Source of the DNA: CBDIHP01 sp965279195
GTDB taxonomy: Bacteria > Planctomycetota > Planctomycetia > Isosphaerales > Isosphaeraceae
DNA: 64,000 nucleotides
Direction of reading: 5' to 3'
Assembly (NCBI GenBank): GCA_965279195.1
Contig: CBDIHP010000044.1
Span: 124,001 to 188,000, forward strand
Shown here: in pieces, positions 63,024 through 64,000 of the stretch
Layout: every line of letters begins with the position of its first letter
Numbering within the stretch: position 1 is the first letter of the stretch
The notes under the pieces: model-generated
Seen by the model: the letters and a program-made list of their open reading frames with translations, nothing else
What the model was told of the DNA's origin: nothing
Database searches by the model: none
Translations under genes and position numbers: made by a program

Positions 63024-64000
63024 ATGACCCCCCGACGCGCCCTCTGGACCTTGATTGTCGTCTCGGCCGCCCTCCGCCTCGGCTGGGCGGGGGCCATCGG
63101 CATGGGGAACGACGAGGCCTACCACTACCTGTTCTCGGTCCACCGGGCCTGGAGCTACTTCGACCACCCGCCGATGGTCTCCTGGGTGGAGTCGATCGGG
63201 CCGATGCTCCTCGGCGGCACCCCCGGGCCGTTCTCGCTCCGGCTGGGTTTCGTCGCCCTGTTCGCGGGCTCGACGTGGATCCTGGCCCGATGGACGGCGC
63301 GGGAGTTCGGCGAGTGGGCCGGGTTCTTCGCGGCCTTCGGGCTCAACGTCGCGGCCTATCACACGGCGGCGGCCGGGGCGTTCGCGCTGCCGGACGGCCC
63401 GCTCTTGTTCTTCTGGCTCTTGACGTTGGAGCGAATTACCGCCGCCCTGAAGCCCGATGCCACCTTGCGAAGTTGGCTCTGGGTCGGCCTCGCCTGGGGC
63501 GGGGCGCTGCTCAGCAAGTACCACGCGGTCTTCCTGCCGATGGGGCTGGTCGCGTTCCTGGTCCTCGAAGGTAAGGGCAAGCTGTTCCAGGTGTTGCGAC
63601 AGCCGGGGCCGTACCTGGCGATGGGGATCGGGCTGATCCTGTTCTCGCCGGTGATCTACTGGAACGCGACCCACGGCTGGGCGTCGTTCGCCTTCCAGGC
63701 GGGTCGAGCGGTGGGGGGCGTGAGCTTCCACCCTCAGGCCCTCGGCGCGGCGATCTTCGGCCAGGCGATGTACCTCTTCCCGTGGGTCTGGGCGACGTTG
63801 TGGGTGGTCCTGATCCGGGCGATCCGGTCCTGGAGGCGAGGGGAATCGACAGCCGTAGAGCGCCTGATGGTCTGCCAGGCGGCCGTGCCCCTGGCGGTCT
63901 TCACCGGCGTCGCCTGCTTCAAGGAAGTCCTGCCGCACTGGACGCTCGTGGCCTACATCTCGGCGTTCCCGCTCCTGGGGCGGTTCTGGGCGGATGTCTG
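63024..64000 (+). CDS. GT39-like glycosyltransferase, 3' end cut by window edge
   Basis: The frame is open from ATG 63024 to the window end (325 codons). GMGNDEAYHYLFSVHRAWSYFDHPPMVSWVE is the first-loop pattern of GT39/ArnT-type enzymes in short conserved pieces: DE-A-Y, then Y-x-D-H-P-P. Later are the helices GFFAAFGLNVAAYHT and LPDGPLLFFWLLTLER, then GLAWGGALLSKYHAVFLP, all typical. It would transfer a sugar from an undecaprenyl or dolichyl-like carrier, perhaps to lipid A or protein. AAGG precedes the ATG. The C-terminal domain lies beyond the window. Confidence 0.9.
   Translation, partial: MTPRRALWTLIVVSAALRLGWAGAIGMGNDEAYHYLFSVHRAWSYFDHPPMVSWVESIGPMLLGGTPGPFSLRLGFVALFAGSTWILARWTAREFGEWAGFFAAFGLNVAAYHTAAAGAFALPDGPLLFFWLLTLERITAALKPDATLRSWLWVGLAWGGALLSKYHAVFLPMGLVAFLVLEGKGKLFQVLRQPGPYLAMGIGLILFSPVIYWNATHGWASFAFQAGRAVGGVSFHPQALGAAIFGQAMYLFPWVWATLWVVLIRAIRSWRRGESTAVERLMVCQAAVPLAVFTGVACFKEVLPHWTLVAYISAFPLLGRFWADV

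Overview
The window looks like chromosomal DNA of a planctomycete, most probably of the Isosphaeraceae (Singulisphaera/Paludisphaera-like). The reasons are very high GC with G/C third positions, a PEP-CTERM exosortase substrate, a secreted protein with the planctomycete extracellular 'LE-LDER-APA' leader, Ser/Thr kinases fused to TPR or membrane domains, an ECF sigma factor coupled to such a kinase, sulfatase/ThuA/DUF3500/kelch secreted proteins, and several families of palindromic intergenic repeats. I see no rRNA, tRNA, CRISPR array, integrase or transposase.

Layout. 1-8.7 kb: partial GxxExxY gene, yeaH-like and prkA kinase genes, a multi-pass membrane protein, phosphofructokinase, and an overlapping CvpA/S4 pair, all on the minus strand. 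8.7-13 kb is the accessory region: C-rich repeat DNA, an orphan Phd-type antitoxin whose toxin frame is cut short, then an AT-rich two-gene cassette (AAA ATPase plus a TOPRIM-like protein) bounded by inverted repeats of about 56-60 bp. 13-27 kb: PEP-CTERM protein, TPR proteins, a GT-C-type membrane protein, a CBM9-like protein, glycerol kinase, the metY-metX operon and an SMP-30 lactonase. 27-32 kb: TolC-like protein, inorganic pyrophosphatase overlapping an RmlD-like reductase, and small conserved genes. 32-44 kb: sigma-70 factor, ECF sigma factor with coupled Ser/Thr kinase, GT39-like protein, PSP1 protein, P1B ATPase, DUF4432. 44-57 kb: mainly secreted or enveloped proteins (M28 peptidase, ThuA, kinase, sulfatase, DUF3500, a methyltransferase with a signal peptide, GT87, SDR, kelch). 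57-64 kb: a three-gene toxin/antitoxin-like operon with Uma2, nrdJ, rplU and a partial GT39 gene.

The most interesting system is the ATPase/TOPRIM-like cassette at 10.5-12.6 kb. It has the architecture of anti-phage systems such as PARIS or RloAB-type pairs, differs sharply in base composition from its surroundings, and sits between inverted repeats beside a broken toxin-antitoxin locus. Second in interest are the repeats: at least five distinct inverted-repeat or dispersed-repeat families occupy the gaps, several directly against stop codons, where they may serve as transcription terminators or be non-autonomous mobile elements. All family assignments are from motif recognition by eye; no search was run.
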